This document shows positions 1-7,954 of a stretch of DNA of 20,110 bases, piece by piece. Every line of letters starts with the position of its first letter. Positions within the stretch are counted from its first letter, which is position 1. Source of the DNA: JASMHC01 sp964476515 (GTDB lineage: Bacteria; Pseudomonadota; Alphaproteobacteria; Rhodobacterales; Rhodobacteraceae); contig CAYZAY010000040.1 in assembly GCA_964476515.1 (NCBI GenBank), positions 1 through 20,110 on the forward strand. Direction: 5' to 3'. The translations under genes and the position numbers were made by a program. The notes beneath the pieces were generated by a model that was not told the DNA's origin, did not search any database, and saw only the letters and a list, made by a program, of their open reading frames with translations.

Positions 1-95
1 CATTTGCCGTCGGTCTTGCAATATACACGCTGCAGCAAGCTTATACCGCTGGCTATTTGTCCCGTGGTGGGAAACGCGGAAGGCTCGCGTCATGA
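1..95 (+). CDS. lptF: LptF C-terminal fragment (LPS export permease), 5' end outside window
   Basis: The frame is open from the left edge to a TGA at 93-95 and gives about 30 residues: a hydrophobic stretch (FAVGLAIYTLQQAY) and a basic tail ending GGKRGRLAS. This fits the last membrane helix and cytoplasmic tail of an LptF/YjgP permease. The stop overlaps the lptG ATG in an ATGA junction, which is the usual lptF-lptG arrangement. LptF pairs with LptG as the membrane part of the LptB2FG transporter that extracts lipopolysaccharide from the inner membrane. The fragment itself is too short for firm assignment, so the call rests mainly on position. Base pairs 1-2 belong to a codon that starts outside the window. 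Confidence 0.6.
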   Translation, partial: FAVGLAIYTLQQAYTAGYLSRGGKRGRLAS

Positions 96-1189
96 GGCTT
101 CATTATTATTTCGGCAAGAAATTTCTGGCGTACTTTCTGGGCCTCACATTTGGCTTCTTTGTTCTTCTTGTGTTGATTGATCTCATCGAAGTGGCCCAGA
201 AGTTCGAATCCGGCACCGTTTCGTTTTCTGAGGTTCTTGGCCTGACGCTGCTGAAGACACCTGCAAGCATGTACACGATCATGCCGCTGATTTCGGTGTT
301 GTCCGCACTAGCTTTGTTCCTAGCGCTCGCCAGAAGTTCTGAGTTGGTCGTCACGCGGTCCGCAGGGCGTTCGGCGTTAATGGCCCTGTGGGCACCTTTC
401 ATTCTGATGGTCGTTATTGGTGTGGGTTTGATTACGATCCTTAACCCAATCGTTGCGGCGACGTCTGACAGATACCAGACCCTCGTAGATGAATACATCA
501 AGGGCGAAACCGCCGTGTTTTCGATTTCTCGCGAAGGTCTATGGCTTCGTCAGGGGTCGGCCTCGGGTCAAACCGTAATCCATGCGGGCGGAGCAAACCA
601 CGATGGGACGATTTTGTACGATGTAAGCTTGATTACGTTTGCTCAGGGTGGTGACCCTATCCGAAGGATTGAAGCCCAACGTGCCAGACTGGAAGCTGGG
701 TATTGGCGGCTGTTTGAAGCAAAGGCATGGCCGCTTGTTTCCGGACTGAACCCTGAAGCAAATGCCACTGGCTTTGCAACTCTGCGCGTACCATCCACGC
801 TTACCCGAGAAAATCTGTCTGACAGTTTGGGCGAACCGTCTGCAGTTCCGATTTGGGATATGCCAGCCCATGTTAACGCACTTGAGAGCGCCGGATTTTC
901 CGCCAGACGACACAAGGTGTGGTTCCATATGGAATTGGCACGGCCGCTATTTCTGGCGTCGATGGTGTTGATCGGTGCAGGCTTCACAATGCGCCATACC
1001 CGATTTGGGCATACAGGTCTGATGGTTCTGATCGCCGTATTACTCGCGTTCGGGCTCTACTTTATCCGGAACTTCGCACAGATTTTGGGGGAAAACGGAC
1101 AAATTCCAATTCTATGGGCCGCTTGGACTCCGCCCATCGCTGGAACCTTATTGGCCTTAGGTATCATACTGAATATGGAGGACGGATGA
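92..1189 (+). CDS. lptG: LPS export ABC transporter permease LptG
   Basis: This 365-residue protein is the expected length for LptG of the YjgP/YjgQ family. It has the family layout: N-terminal helices at about residues 12-33, 60-80 and 98-120, a periplasmic beta-jellyroll-type domain at about 125-275, and three C-terminal helices at about 280-360. The opening MRLHYYFGKKFLAYF is a typical LptG/LptF start. With LptF and the ATPase LptB (not in the window) it pulls LPS out of the inner membrane and feeds the Lpt bridge. The ATG overlaps the lptF stop, and its own TGA overlaps the lptD ATG (ATGA at 1186-1189), so translation is likely coupled along the lpt cluster. No unusual residues were seen. 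Confidence 0.93.
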   Translation: MRLHYYFGKKFLAYFLGLTFGFFVLLVLIDLIEVAQKFESGTVSFSEVLGLTLLKTPASMYTIMPLISVLSALALFLALARSSELVVTRSAGRSALMALWAPFILMVVIGVGLITILNPIVAATSDRYQTLVDEYIKGETAVFSISREGLWLRQGSASGQTVIHAGGANHDGTILYDVSLITFAQGGDPIRRIEAQRARLEAGYWRLFEAKAWPLVSGLNPEANATGFATLRVPSTLTRENLSDSLGEPSAVPIWDMPAHVNALESAGFSARRHKVWFHMELARPLFLASMVLIGAGFTMRHTRFGHTGLMVLIAVLLAFGLYFIRNFAQILGENGQIPILWAAWTPPIAGTLLALGIILNMEDG

Positions 1190-3297
1190 CCCGCCCTTCT
1201 GTCGCTGTTCTTGGATTATTACTGACCCTTTTGTTCGGTCAGATGGCACATGCAGCCGAGCCTACAGTGCTGGTTGCAGACAAAATTTTCATCCGACCCG
1301 ACGGCGTTTTGGTGGCCGAAGGCAATGTCGAAGCGCATCAAGGGGACTTGAGCCTAACAGCCAATCGGGTGACTTTTAACGGCTCAACAAACGCTCTGAA
1401 TGTGATTGGCCCGATAAAACTTCACGACGGCGACACTGTCACGATTATCGCCGATTCCGCAAAACTTGATCCCCAATTGATCGAAGGGATGATGAAGGGG
1501 GCGCGACTGGTTCTAGATCAGCAGCTTCAAATAGCAGCCGTTGAATTAAACCGAAGTGAAGGCCGGTATACTCAACTTTACAAAACGGTAGCGACTTCGT
1601 GCAGGATATGCGGAGAAGACTCGGCCCCTATCTGGCAAATCCGAGCTGAAAAAGTCATCCACGACGCGCTCGAGCGACAGCTTTATTTTGAAAACGCACA
1701 GTTCAGAGTGCTTGACGTACCAATCGTCGCGATCCCCCAATTGCGCATGCCAGACCCGACCCTTAGCCGTTCATCCGGATTTTTGGTTCCTGCAAGCAGA
1801 AGCAGTTCGCTTTTGGGTGTTGGTATCAAAATTCCGTATTTCGTCAGAATGGGTGATCATCGGGATGTCACACTGACCCCCTTTTTCTCGGACCAGACAA
1901 CCACGGTCGAATGGCGTTATCGTCAAGCTTTCGCGCAGGGTAATTTGAATGCGACTGGTGCGGTCAGCGAAGATGCAATGACCGAGAACCTTCGCGCGTA
2001 TATGTTCGCGAACGGCAGCACAAACATCGGCAATCACTATAAGCTGAAATACGATTTCGAACTTACGTCTGACCCGTCCTATTTGCTGGATTACGGATAT
2101 TCTGGAAAGGACCGTTTGGATTCCGCGGTTTCGATCAATCGTGTTGAACACGACGAATATTTTACTGGCGACATCATTCACTATCGAACCCTGCGGGATA
2201 CCGAAAGCAATGCGACCCAGCCAACGATAATTGTGGAAACAGAATACGAGAAGCGATTAGCGGATCAGGTCTGGGGCGGCAACGCTTCTTTGATCGCAGA
2301 AGCGGGTAGCCATTTACGAACATCGACCACGGACGTAGTCGGTCGCGATATTGCGCGGGCGCGAGCGGCGGCTGAATGGCAACGGTTAGACATTCTGGAT
2401 AATGGCTTGCTTGTAGATACGCACGCGCTTTTGGCTGTCAGTGCGGCGTCAGTTGCACAGGACACAAATAGCGATGACTATTCGTTCAACGTCAGCCCCG
2501 CGCTGTACGCAAACTTCCGTTGGCCCTTGTCGGCAAACACAGGACAGGCGTCGTACATTATTGAACCAGTTGCACAGATAGCTTGGTCGAACACGGTTAA
2601 TGAAATCCCGAATGAGGAAAGTACACTTGTCGAATTCGACGAAGCAAACCTGTTGGATTTCTCGCGTTTCCCCGCCTCGGACCGCGTCGAAGAAGGTCTA
2701 AGGCTGGCTCTGGGTGGAAATTGGACACGCTATGATCCCGACGGTTTGGCGACCCGATTTAGCTTGGGCCGTATTGTTCGCGACACTGCCGATCCGGACC
2801 ACACGCTGAGTAGTGGCCTTCAAGGGCAGTTGTCTGATTGGTTGGTTGCTGGGCAAATTTCAAACCAATCTGGTATTGATCTGATTTCACGTGCCCTGTT
2901 CGACAAAGAGCTTGATTTTAGCAAGGCTGAAAGCCGATTGAAGTGGGAAAAGGATTGGGGAAGCGTTTCAGCAACACACATCTGGCTGGTTGAGGACAAA
3001 GACGAATATCGGGATGACCATCTTTCGGAAATCGACATTGTGGCCCGTGTTTACCTATCCAAACATTGGACCGGTCAGGTTGATTGGCAATACGACTTAG
3101 CCGGCGAACGAATTGTAAGTGCAGGTCTTGGGGCTGATTATCAAAACGAATGCATCGACATTCACTTGTCCGCATCACGGCGCTTTACATCGTCCTCGAC
3201 CGTTGATCCAAGCACAGATTATGACTTCCGCATTGGTCTAAGAGGTTTCGGCGCTGGACGTAGCGGCGCGGATGTCATACGAAATTGTGGCAACTAG
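1186..3297 (+). CDS. lptD: LPS-assembly outer-membrane protein LptD
   Basis: This is a 703-residue protein. I chose the ATG at 1186 because it overlaps the lptG stop and gives a clean signal peptide (MTRPSVAVLGLLLTLLFGQMAHA, then AEP); the frame is open further upstream but that part lies inside lptG. Residues about 30-130 resemble the OstA/LptA-like jellyroll (VLVADKIFIRPDGVLVAEGNV). After that comes the beta-barrel with alternating strands and the motif IPQLRMPDPTLSRSSGFLVP near its start. Cysteines at 139 and 142 (SCRICG) and at 656 and 701, three residues from the end, match the two-plus-two pattern of LptD proteins held together by disulfides across the domain boundary. LptD with LptE inserts LPS into the outer leaflet. 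SurA, encoded next, is a chaperone for this class of barrel. A TAG stop ends the gene. Confidence 0.93.
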   Translation: MTRPSVAVLGLLLTLLFGQMAHAAEPTVLVADKIFIRPDGVLVAEGNVEAHQGDLSLTANRVTFNGSTNALNVIGPIKLHDGDTVTIIADSAKLDPQLIEGMMKGARLVLDQQLQIAAVELNRSEGRYTQLYKTVATSCRICGEDSAPIWQIRAEKVIHDALERQLYFENAQFRVLDVPIVAIPQLRMPDPTLSRSSGFLVPASRSSSLLGVGIKIPYFVRMGDHRDVTLTPFFSDQTTTVEWRYRQAFAQGNLNATGAVSEDAMTENLRAYMFANGSTNIGNHYKLKYDFELTSDPSYLLDYGYSGKDRLDSAVSINRVEHDEYFTGDIIHYRTLRDTESNATQPTIIVETEYEKRLADQVWGGNASLIAEAGSHLRTSTTDVVGRDIARARAAAEWQRLDILDNGLLVDTHALLAVSAASVAQDTNSDDYSFNVSPALYANFRWPLSANTGQASYIIEPVAQIAWSNTVNEIPNEESTLVEFDEANLLDFSRFPASDRVEEGLRLALGGNWTRYDPDGLATRFSLGRIVRDTADPDHTLSSGLQGQLSDWLVAGQISNQSGIDLISRALFDKELDFSKAESRLKWEKDWGSVSATHIWLVEDKDEYRDDHLSEIDIVARVYLSKHWTGQVDWQYDLAGERIVSAGLGADYQNECIDIHLSASRRFTSSSTVDPSTDYDFRIGLRGFGAGRSGADVIRNCGN

Positions 3298-3310
3298 GAA
3301 GGAATAGCGG

Positions 3311-4510
3311 ATGCGTTTACTGAGCTTTGTCCTGTTGGCAGTGGCCTTGATGGCCCAACCGCTCGTGGCGCAGGGTCTGTTTTCTCCTGTTGTAACAGTG
3401 AACGATGATGTTGTTACGCGATACGAAATCGATCAGCGGGTTTCATTGCTAACCGTACTGGGTGCGCGCGGCGATCTTCGCGAACAAGCGATAGACGGTC
3501 TCATTTCCGATCGCCTACGCATAGCAAGTGCCAATGCAGCCGGTATTGTTGCCACGGAAGCGCAAATTGAAACCGCTCTGGAAGCGTTTGCTGCCCGTAA
3601 TGGTCAGACGACAGCTAGTGTTCTTGCAATGCTCGAAAGCGGTGGGGTTGCGCAAAAATCGCTTCGCGATCTCGTGACCTCAAATTTTGTTTGGCAGACG
3701 TTTATTAGACAAACCCAAGCTGCGAGTCTAAGTGTATCGGATTCCGATATCGACGCCGCACTGGCCGCAACGGGCGAGTCGACAAACCTACAGGTTCTGG
3801 TTTCCGAAATAGTTCTGCCACTGATAGAAGGTCAGGAAGAAGAAATCCGAAAGCTCGCGCGTGATATATCGCAACTGCGTTCACAAGAAGAATTCGAAAG
3901 CGCCGCGAGACAGTTCTCGGTCGCAGGAAGCCGCGCTGATGGTGGCAAACTGGATTGGATTCCGCTATCGAACCTGCCTCAGGCCCTTCGGCCAGTGATC
4001 CTGCCGCTTGCTATTGGTCAGGTTTCCGAACCGCTTGAGCTTCCCAACGCTGTTGCCCTTTTCCAAATGCGCGGCCTATCTGAAACCACGCCAACATCTG
4101 ATAGAGTATCAAATGTTGAATACGCCTTGGCGACCGTTTCTGGCGACGTATCAACCGAACTAGAGATTGTCGCAGACAAGGCCCTTCGTTGTGATGACCT
4201 ATACGGGCTGACATCGGGTTTTGACGGTGCTTCCGTTGAAATCAGGACCCAGTTTCCAAATGATGTTCCAAGACGAGAATCCCTTTGGTTGGCACGCTTG
4301 GATGCAGGGGAAACTCTGGTTGACAGTTCAACAGACGCTCAAGGCAACCTGATGACAAACCTCGTGATGTTGTGCAGCAGAACTTCGGCTTCAAATGCGA
4401 ATGCATCGCGTGATGAAGTCAGAATTCGCTTGCTGAATGAAAAGCTGAACACACGCGCCGATAGTTTGATTGAATCGCTCAAAGCTTCCGCACGGATTGA
4501 ATACAAATGA
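3311..4510 (+). CDS. surA: Periplasmic peptidyl-prolyl isomerase/chaperone SurA
   Basis: This is a 399-residue protein with a signal peptide (MRLLSFVLLAVALMAQPLVA, cleavage probably after residue 20). A SurA N-terminal helical domain follows (TVNDDVVTRYEIDQRVSLL, then DGLISDRLRIASA). A parvulin-type rotamase domain lies at about 155-260 (FSVAGSRADGGKLDWIPLSNLP, then IGQVSEPLELPNAVALFQM). Only one recognisable rotamase copy is present; the C-terminal third looks like a degenerate or alphaproteobacterial-specific part. An AAGGA ribosome binding site lies at 3299-3303, seven bases before the ATG. SurA helps fold outer-membrane barrels, and its position right after lptD is the conserved context. 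The TGA overlaps the pdxA start (ATGA at 4507-4510). Confidence 0.88.
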   Translation: MRLLSFVLLAVALMAQPLVAQGLFSPVVTVNDDVVTRYEIDQRVSLLTVLGARGDLREQAIDGLISDRLRIASANAAGIVATEAQIETALEAFAARNGQTTASVLAMLESGGVAQKSLRDLVTSNFVWQTFIRQTQAASLSVSDSDIDAALAATGESTNLQVLVSEIVLPLIEGQEEEIRKLARDISQLRSQEEFESAARQFSVAGSRADGGKLDWIPLSNLPQALRPVILPLAIGQVSEPLELPNAVALFQMRGLSETTPTSDRVSNVEYALATVSGDVSTELEIVADKALRCDDLYGLTSGFDGASVEIRTQFPNDVPRRESLWLARLDAGETLVDSSTDAQGNLMTNLVMLCSRTSASNANASRDEVRIRLLNEKLNTRADSLIESLKASARIEYK

Positions 4511-5481
4511 CCAACCTACCCGTCGCGCTAACCTGCGGCGAACCGGCGGGGATCGGTCCGGAAATCACGGCTAAAGCTTGGGAAAAATTGCGGAATGAAC
4601 TTCCGTTTTTTCTGATCGGCGATCCGGCACATTTGCCAAAAACCACGAATTGGAAGGCAATTGGGTCTCCTTCTGAGTCGACATCTGTCTTCAACGAAAG
4701 CTTGCCGGTACTGCCGATGCAATTTGGCTCGTCCAGAATAGCTGGGGAACTTCAACCCGATCACGCTTCTGGCGTTATTCGATCAATAGAAATGGCCGTT
4801 GAATTTGCACGATCCGGACAGGCAAGTGCAGTGTGCACCAACCCGATCAACAAAAAAGCTCTTAAGGATGGCGCAGGGTTTGCATACCCGGGTCATACTG
4901 AGTTTTTAGCCTCATTAGGCGGCGATGCGAATGTTGTGATGATGTTGGCATCTGAAGAACTAAAAGTCGTCCCAGCAACCATTCACATCCCCCTGACTGA
5001 CGTACCATCTTCACTAACACCAGCAACGCTTGAAACCTGCATACGCGTGACCCATCGCGCGATGGTGGATGACTTTGGTATCGCCGCACCCAGAATTGCC
5101 GTCGCCGGCCTGAACCCTCATGCAGGGGAAGGAGGTGCTATGGGCAGCGAAGATGCCGAGGTTATTGAACCTGTACTGAACAAGCTGCGTGCCGAAGGGT
5201 TGAACCTGACGGATCCCCTGCCCGCGGATACGATGTTTCATGCACGAGCGCGCGCTGGATATGACGTCGCCGTATGCATGTACCATGATCAGGCCCTTAT
5301 CCCGATCAAGACGCTGGCCTTTGACAAAGGGGGGAATGTCACACTTGGTCTGCCCTTTGTCAGAACTTCGCCCGACCACGGCACCGCGTTAGACATCGCT
5401 GGCAAAGGGATCGCTGATCCTACATCACTTATCGAAGCGCTGCGGCTTGCGGCCGAAATGGGACGCAAACGGAATACTTGA
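4507..5481 (+). CDS. pdxA: 4-hydroxythreonine-4-phosphate dehydrogenase PdxA
   Basis: This 324-residue protein is standard length for PdxA, which oxidises 4-phosphohydroxy-L-threonine with NAD in pyridoxal phosphate synthesis. The family landmarks are all visible: ALTCGEPAGIGPEI (about 8-20), TNPINKKAL (111-119), YPGHTEF, GLNPHAGEGGAMGSED (201-216), VCMYHDQALIPIK and FVRTSPDHGTALDIAGKG (284-301). The three metal-binding histidines should be H160, H205 and H260, spaced as in E. coli PdxA. The gene overlaps surA upstream. Its TGA (5479-5481) overlaps a TTG at 5478 that is an alternative start for rsmA. The surA-pdxA-rsmA order is shared with many proteobacteria. Confidence 0.95.
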   Translation: MTNLPVALTCGEPAGIGPEITAKAWEKLRNELPFFLIGDPAHLPKTTNWKAIGSPSESTSVFNESLPVLPMQFGSSRIAGELQPDHASGVIRSIEMAVEFARSGQASAVCTNPINKKALKDGAGFAYPGHTEFLASLGGDANVVMMLASEELKVVPATIHIPLTDVPSSLTPATLETCIRVTHRAMVDDFGIAAPRIAVAGLNPHAGEGGAMGSEDAEVIEPVLNKLRAEGLNLTDPLPADTMFHARARAGYDVAVCMYHDQALIPIKTLAFDKGGNVTLGLPFVRTSPDHGTALDIAGKGIADPTSLIEALRLAAEMGRKRNT

Positions 5482-5483
5482 AA

Positions 5484-6326
5484 ATGGCTTCAATTGATAA
5501 CCTTCCCCCACTTCGCGATGTCATTGCCACTCATGAACTTGCGGCCAAAAAATCTCTTGGCCAAAACTTTCTGTTGGACCTGAACCTGACCGCAAAAATC
5601 GCGCGACAGGCCGGTGACCTAACGGGCTGTGACGTGTTGGAAATTGGTCCGGGTCCGGGTGGATTAACGCGGGGGCTTCTTTCTGAGGGTGCGCGAAAAG
5701 TGCTTGCGATTGAAAAAGACCCTCGCTGTATTCCGGCGTTGGCAGAAATCGCAGACGCTTATCCCGGACGACTAGAGGTTATCGAAGGCGACGCGCTTGA
5801 AGTTAATCCGCTTGAACACTTAACACCGCCCATTCGGGTTGCGGCCAACCTTCCCTATAACGTCGGAACCGAGCTTCTTGTTCGTTGGCTAACGCCAAAA
5901 TCATGGCCTCCGTACTGGGAAAGCTTGACGCTGATGTTCCAAAAAGAAGTGGCCGAACGGATCATCGCGCAACCCGGTAGCAAAGCATACGGCAGGCTTG
6001 CGGTTCTGGCTCAGTGGCGTGCCGACGCTAGGATTGTCATCAATCTTCCACCCGAGGCGTTTTCGCCACCACCAAAGGTATCTTCAGCGGTCGTTCACCT
6101 GACCGCGCTGCCCAAGCCCAGATACGAAGCGAATCCTGCGACATTGTCGAAAGTGGTTGCTGCGGCGTTTAACCAACGACGCAAAATGCTGCGTTCCGCG
6201 TTAAAATCTCTGTCACCGGATATCGAAGACAGGCTTACAGCTGCAGGCCTAAAGCCTACAGAACGCGCCGAACAAGTTCATCTAGAGGGATTTTGTGCCC
6301 TTGCCCGAGAAATGGACAAAGGCTGA
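5484..6326 (+). CDS. rsmA: 16S rRNA dimethyladenosine transferase RsmA (KsgA)
   Basis: This is a 280-residue SAM-dependent methyltransferase that dimethylates two adjacent adenines near the 3' end of 16S rRNA (A1518/A1519 in E. coli numbering). Visible motifs are the N-terminal KKSLGQNFLLDLN (22-34), SAM motif I EIGPGPGGLTRGL (53-65), the catalytic NLPY (122-125), MFQKEVAERI, FSPPPKVSSAVV and FNQRRKMLRSAL. I start at ATG 5484 because related proteins begin M-x-x-I-D-x-L-P-P-L-R. The TTG at 5478, which overlaps the pdxA stop, would add only two residues. Its TGA (6324-6326) faces the reconstructed stop of the DUF4167 gene at 6329 with a two-base gap, leaving no room for a conventional terminator. 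Confidence 0.95.
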   Translation: MASIDNLPPLRDVIATHELAAKKSLGQNFLLDLNLTAKIARQAGDLTGCDVLEIGPGPGGLTRGLLSEGARKVLAIEKDPRCIPALAEIADAYPGRLEVIEGDALEVNPLEHLTPPIRVAANLPYNVGTELLVRWLTPKSWPPYWESLTLMFQKEVAERIIAQPGSKAYGRLAVLAQWRADARIVINLPPEAFSPPPKVSSAVVHLTALPKPRYEANPATLSKVVAAAFNQRRKMLRSALKSLSPDIEDRLTAAGLKPTERAEQVHLEGFCALAREMDKG

Positions 6327-6374
6327 AATTACTCAGCCGCTGGCTGTTCAGTGTCTTCGGACGCCTGAGTTTCG

Positions 6375-6884
6375 TCACCGGATTCGCCTTCGTTCTTGCG
6401 ATTGCGTGATCTCGGTGCTCGACGTGGCTCTTGGCGCGTCTTCTGGTGTTTCAACAAGCCCACCATCTTCCGCGGCAGCTGCTTCATCCACATCGGGTTG
6501 ATCTTGCTGGGATGGATCAACCGGTTTTGGCTGTTCCGCCACTTCGCGTTCCTGACGCTGTGCGCGTTCGCGATCGCGTTCTGCCTGACGTTCGCGGTTA
6601 TCTTTATCCTGCTGCTCGCGTTTTGCGTCCATTTCCTTTTGTGCTTCACTTAGAAGACGAAGATAATGTTCGGCGTGCTGCTGGAAGTTCTCAGTTGCGA
6701 CACGGTCGTTGGCCAACTGTGCGTCGCGTGCCAACTGATTGTACTTGTCGATAATCTGCTGAGGCGTGCCACGCACTTTGCCTTCAGGTCCGGAACTGTC
6801 GAAAACACGGTTGATTATGTTACCGACGTTACGATTGTTGTTACGGTTTGACTTCGACCGAGAACGGGACTTGGAAGATCTCAT
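6375..6884 (-). CDS. DUF4167-domain protein with probable 3' frameshift (original end likely 6329)
   Basis: As written this is a 169-residue protein. It has a very basic N-terminus (MRSSKSRSRSKSNRNNNRN), then the conserved DUF4167 core (NRVFDSSGPEGKVRGTPQQI, then AEHYLRLLSEAQ) at about 20-85, then a charged coiled-coil-like stretch rich in Arg, Glu and Gln (about 83-118). The frame looks natural through VETPEDAP (residue 151) and then becomes atypical (RATSSTEITQSQ) until a TGA at 6375. The +1 frame carries RRAPRSRNRKNEG and an acidic tail ending QPAAE with a TAA at 6329-6331. That is the kind of tail I recall for roseobacter members of this family. Dropping one base at about 6431 joins both parts into a 184-residue protein. 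The conserved core is unaffected. The function is unknown; the basic N-terminus suggests, but does not show, nucleic-acid contact. Confidence 0.8.
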   Translation of the reverse strand: MRSSKSRSRSKSNRNNNRNVGNIINRVFDSSGPEGKVRGTPQQIIDKYNQLARDAQLANDRVATENFQQHAEHYLRLLSEAQKEMDAKREQQDKDNRERQAERDRERAQRQEREVAEQPKPVDPSQQDQPDVDEAAAAEDGGLVETPEDAPRATSSTEITQSQERRRIR

Positions 6885-6977
6885 ATTAATAGTAATCCAG
6901 CCTTTAGTGGCTTTTTTGTTCAGTGCGTGCGGTGCGAGAGCATCGTTATTTTCGCAGAGTATTTTCAGGTTAACCTT

Positions 6978-7085
6978 ATGACGCGGCGCCGTAGTGATTA
7001 TGAGGCGTTCGCATCAGCTAGTCCCAACAAACATGAACACTTGGTTTTCACAAGAGCTAAAAGCGACATTTTCAGTGATTATTAA
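6978..7085 (+). CDS. Possible 35-residue small protein in the prmC/DUF4167 gap
   Basis: An ATG at 6978 opens 35 codons ending in a TAA at 7083-7085. The peptide begins MTRRRSDYEAFAS and ends KSDIFSDY. It lies on the plus strand in the gap between two minus-strand genes. The stop is followed immediately by a hairpin-forming stretch and a T-run (7084-7112). There is no good ribosome binding site (only CAGG about 10 bases upstream) and no clear promoter. I do not recognise it. A frame of this length can occur by chance, and the same DNA is the upstream region of the DUF4167 gene on the other strand. It is listed because the composition is not obviously random and the terminator fits. Confidence 0.18.
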   Translation: MTRRRSDYEAFASASPNKHEHLVFTRAKSDIFSDY

Positions 7086-7112
7086 GGCTGAACTGATCAG
7101 TTTGGGCTTTTT
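7084..7112 (+). terminator. Terminator-like hairpin with T-run, plus-strand orientation
   Basis: The arms AAGGCTGAACTGA and TCAGTTTGGGCTT pair imperfectly around the perfect 12-base palindrome AACTGATCAGTT (7091-7102), with two G-T wobbles and one mismatch, and are followed by TTTTT. The T-run is on the plus strand, so it would stop plus-strand transcripts, including one from the small open frame just before it. It also lies just downstream of prmC on the minus strand, where the hairpin is followed by AATAATC rather than a T-run, so it is a weaker terminator for that operon. The lack of a loop at the palindrome centre makes protein binding an alternative. Confidence 0.35.
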
Positions 7113-7123
7113 GCAACGGTTTT

Positions 7124-7954
7124 TTAGCCGTTTTGGCCTAGGACGACACGATCTTTCCCACCGAGATCGGTAACAACCCTAACAATGTTCCATCCCTGCT
7201 CTTGAAAGAGTTCACTTACCGCGCTGCCCTGAGCCCATCCGATTTCAACCATCAGCCAACCTTTGGACGTCAGAAAACCGCCAGCTTCCTTGGCCAGAAT
7301 ACGATATGGCTCCAATCCATCAGGTCCCGGCGTCAATGCAATTTTAGGCTCCCAAAGCCTAGGTTCCGGTTCGAGGTTCTTCCACTCCTCTTCATCGATA
7401 TAGGGTGGATTTGACACTATCAGGTCAAACGACCCCGAAACGGCGGCAAACCAATCTGATCGAATGAAATCAGCTCGGTCATCCAATCCCAATTGACTCG
7501 CGTTCTTGTTGGCAATTGCCAAAGCTGCGCTTGAAATATCCAGCCCGACACCCGTTGCATTCAGGCATTCAGCCAAGATCGACAGCAACAAACACCCGCT
7601 ACCTGTGCCTAGATCCAACACACGCTTGGGTGCGACCCGAACAGCTTCTTCGACCAGAGTTTCTGTTTCGGGACGCGGATCCAAAACATCAGCAGTTACG
7701 ATGAATTCTCGACCATAAAACTGCCGGACGCCAAGGATTTGCGACACAGGCTGGCGGTTCGCGCGCCTGTCGATCAAGCCTTCATATTGCTGAATTGCGT
7801 CTTCCGAAGCGGGATCACCAAGATGCAACGTCAGCCGGTCAGGGGGTATTCCAAGCGCAAAGGCCAGCAACAGCCGCGCATCACGCACAGGGTCGGGAAC
7901 ATCGGCAGCCTTTAGGCGCTGAACTGCGTTGCGTAATGCCGCTTGGGCATTCAT
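7124..7954 (-). CDS. prmC: Peptide chain release factor N5-glutamine methyltransferase PrmC
   Basis: This is a 276-residue protein with a helical N-terminal domain (about 1-80) that binds the release factor and a Rossmann methyltransferase domain. SAM motif I reads VLDLGTGSGCLLL, and the catalytic NPPY lies at 182-185 in SNPPYIDEEEW. DPRPETETLVEEAV just before motif I is typical of PrmC/HemK. The enzyme methylates the glutamine of the GGQ motif of RF1 and RF2, and its substrate RF1 (prfA) is the gene immediately upstream, overlapping by four bases (7951-7954). That coupling is the classic prfA-prmC arrangement. The TAA stop is at 7124-7126. Confidence 0.95.
   Translation of the reverse strand: MNAQAALRNAVQRLKAADVPDPVRDARLLLAFALGIPPDRLTLHLGDPASEDAIQQYEGLIDRRANRQPVSQILGVRQFYGREFIVTADVLDPRPETETLVEEAVRVAPKRVLDLGTGSGCLLLSILAECLNATGVGLDISSAALAIANKNASQLGLDDRADFIRSDWFAAVSGSFDLIVSNPPYIDEEEWKNLEPEPRLWEPKIALTPGPDGLEPYRILAKEAGGFLTSKGWLMVEIGWAQGSAVSELFQEQGWNIVRVVTDLGGKDRVVLGQNG

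Noticed and set aside
919..1185. Upstream in-frame extension of LptD giving a 792-residue protein
   Set aside because: It lies wholly inside lptG in another frame. The ATG at 1186 gives a proper signal peptide and the usual ATGA overlap.
6895..6922. AGCC-TTTAGT-GGCT followed by a T-run, resembling a plus-strand terminator for rsmA
   Set aside because: The stem is only four pairs and lies about 570 bases after the rsmA stop, beyond the whole DUF4167 gene. It is too weak to call.
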